Assembly: GCF_029223525.1 (NCBI RefSeq)
Contig: NZ_JARHTQ010000033.1
Location: 1 to 64,000, forward strand
Reading direction: 5' to 3'
Length of the DNA stretch: 64,000 nucleotides
Source: Streptantibioticus ferralitis
Lineage (GTDB): Bacteria > Actinomycetota > Actinomycetes > Streptomycetales > Streptomycetaceae
Both the position numbers and the translations under genes were made by a program. Below the pieces are notes generated by a model that was not told the DNA's origin, did not search any database, and saw only the letters and a program-made list of their open reading frames with translations. This document shows, piece by piece, positions 62,941 through 64,000 of this stretch. Position 1 is the stretch's first letter. Each line of letters opens with the position of its first letter.

Positions 62941-63899
62941 GCCGAGACCTCCTCGGCCAACCGGAGTGCCTCTCGGGCCATTTGGGCCGCCGCGTCGACA
63001 TCGGTCATCAGCAGCGGCACCGCCCGGCAGCGGATCCCGGCGGATTCGACGTCCGGCACCGCGGCGGCGTCGACGGTGTCGACCAGCCAGCCGTCGAGCA
63101 GCCCCGAGCCGTAGTGCTGGGCGACCGCCGCGGCCGTGGCATCGACGCCGACGGCGGCCAGCACCTTGTCGGCCATCCCGCGCACCGGTGCGTCGCCGAC
63201 GATGGGGGACAGGCCCACGACCGGTACCCCGGCGTCCGCGATCGCCTCGCGGATCCCCGGCACGGCGAGGATGGTGCCGACACTGACGATCGGGTTGGAC
63301 GGCGGGAAGAGGATGACATCGGCCTCGGCGATGGCCTCCAGCACGCCGGGCGCGGGCTTGGACTGCTCGGCCCCGACCGGCAGGATCGCGTGGGCGGGTA
63401 CGGAGGCGTGCAGCCGCACCCAGTACTCCTGGAAGTGCACCGCTTTGCGACCGCCGTCCTCGGGCGCGTCGATGACGACATGCGTCTCGACACGGTCGTC
63501 GGTCATCGGGATCAGCCGCACGCCCGGCTGCCAGCGTGCGCACAGCGCCTCGGTGACCGCGCTGAGCGGATAGCCCGCGCCGATCATCTGGGTACGGACG
63601 ATATGGGTGGCGAAGTCCCGGTCGCCGAGCCCGAACCAGTCCGGACCGATGCCGTAGGCGCCCAACTCCTCCTTGACCGCGAACGTTTCGCCGGACCGCC
63701 CCCACCCCTGCTCCTCGTGGATACCGCCGCCGAGGGTGTACATGACGGTGTCGAGGTCCGGGCAGACCTTGAGCCCGAAGAGGTGGATGTCGTCGCCGGT
63801 GTTACCGATGACGGTGATGTCCGCGTCAGGTGCCGCTGCCTTGAGACCACGCAGAAAACGGGCGCCCCCGATACCGCCGGCCAAAACCACGATGCGCAT
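62937..63899 (-). CDS. fbiA: 2-phospho-L-lactate/phosphoenolpyruvyl transferase
   Basis: 320-residue CofD/FbiA that joins the phospholactate-type moiety to the deazaflavin Fo, giving F420-0 or its dehydro form. ATG 63899: [19 protein letters not shown] with the GGIGG nucleotide-binding loop. [42 protein letters not shown] and [15 protein letters not shown] are family landmarks. It is cotranscribed with fbiB downstream. Upstream lies a 38-base repeated sequence. Confidence 0.95.
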   Translation of the reverse strand: MRIVVLAGGIGGARFLRGLKAAAPDADITVIGNTGDDIHLFGLKVCPDLDTVMYTLGGGIHEEQGWGRSGETFAVKEELGAYGIGPDWFGLGDRDFATHIVRTQMIGAGYPLSAVTEALCARWQPGVRLIPMTDDRVETHVVIDAPEDGGRKAVHFQEYWVRLHASVPAHAILPVGAEQSKPAPGVLEAIAEADVILFPPSNPIVSVGTILAVPGIREAIADAGVPVVGLSPIVGDAPVRGMADKVLAAVGVDATAAAVAQHYGSGLLDGWLVDTVDAAAVPDVESAGIRCRAVPLLMTDVDAAAQMAREALRLAEEVSA

Positions 63900-63909
63900 G
63901 CAGAACAGT

Positions 63910-64000
63910 GTGTCAGCCGAAGGCTGAGTCCTATCGGGGTGGTGGTCGGGCGGCGGGTGGGGGTGTCAGCCGAAGGCTGAGTCCTATCGGGGTGGTGGTC
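63910..64000. repeat. Two 38-base direct repeats at the right edge
   Basis: 63910-63947 and 63963-64000 are identical over 38 bases, a 53-base period. Each holds TCAGCC-GAA-GGCTGA, a perfect small hairpin. The second copy is cut by the window end, so more copies may follow in the fbiA promoter region. Confidence 0.85.

Overview
The window is high-GC actinobacterial chromosome, almost certainly from the Streptomyces family. The strongest indicators are a tRNA-Leu with anticodon UAA that matches bldA, and a near absence of TTA codons in the genes I scanned. Coenzyme F420 genes (fbiA/fbiB), a TIGR03089 protein, sigma-I-like partner-switching genes and many GTG/TTG starts fit the same group. Gene order from the ABC transporter and bldA to fbiA resembles, from memory, the bldA-to-cofD stretch of the S. 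coelicolor core chromosome.

Layout. 0-16 kb: MacB-type ABC exporter, bldA, Bax-inhibitor-like membrane protein, small conserved proteins, thiolase, SGNH hydrolase, cystathionine beta-synthase followed by a candidate structured RNA, a MatB-like acyl-CoA synthetase and an MMPL transporter. 16-18 kb: a small accessory-looking patch with a possible type VII secretion-type protein, a tiny ORF and an L25 gene out of its usual context. 18-26.6 kb: MurR/RpiR regulator, type III PLP decarboxylase and a tightly overlapping histidine utilisation operon (hutU, M20 amidohydrolase, hutF, hutI). 26.7-29 kb: SigB/F-type sigma factor with divergent anti-anti-sigma and anti-sigma genes. 29-30.4 kb: TetR regulator beside a frameshifted secreted-protein gene.

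30.5-34.8 kb: a four-gene operon for cell-surface proteins. Two sortase-substrate-like proteins that share a domain flank a WxL-interacting-type (DUF916) membrane protein and a second membrane-anchored exported protein. This is the best candidate for an undescribed system. 34.9-42.7 kb: POT peptide transporter, two-component system, GtrA protein, purK-purE and an M19 dipeptidase. 42.9-45.6 kb: an orphan kdpB without kdpA or kdpC, and a Uma2 nuclease-like gene. 45.7-60.6 kb: a cell-envelope region with UDP-glucose dehydrogenase family protein, five LytR-CpsA-Psr (LCP) proteins, a GT2 glycosyltransferase and a peptidoglycan-recognition amidase, interspersed with acyl-CoA dehydrogenase, XRE regulator, thioesterase and TIGR03089 genes. 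60.7-64 kb: AlkA-like glycosylase and the overlapping F420 genes fbiA-fbiB, ending in a 38-bp direct repeat at the right edge.

Working together: histidine is converted through urocanate and imidazolonepropionate towards glutamate by the hut operon. The envelope genes probably attach glycopolymers to peptidoglycan and anchor surface proteins. FbiA/FbiB complete F420. All functions are inferred from sequence motifs and remembered family knowledge; no database search was run.
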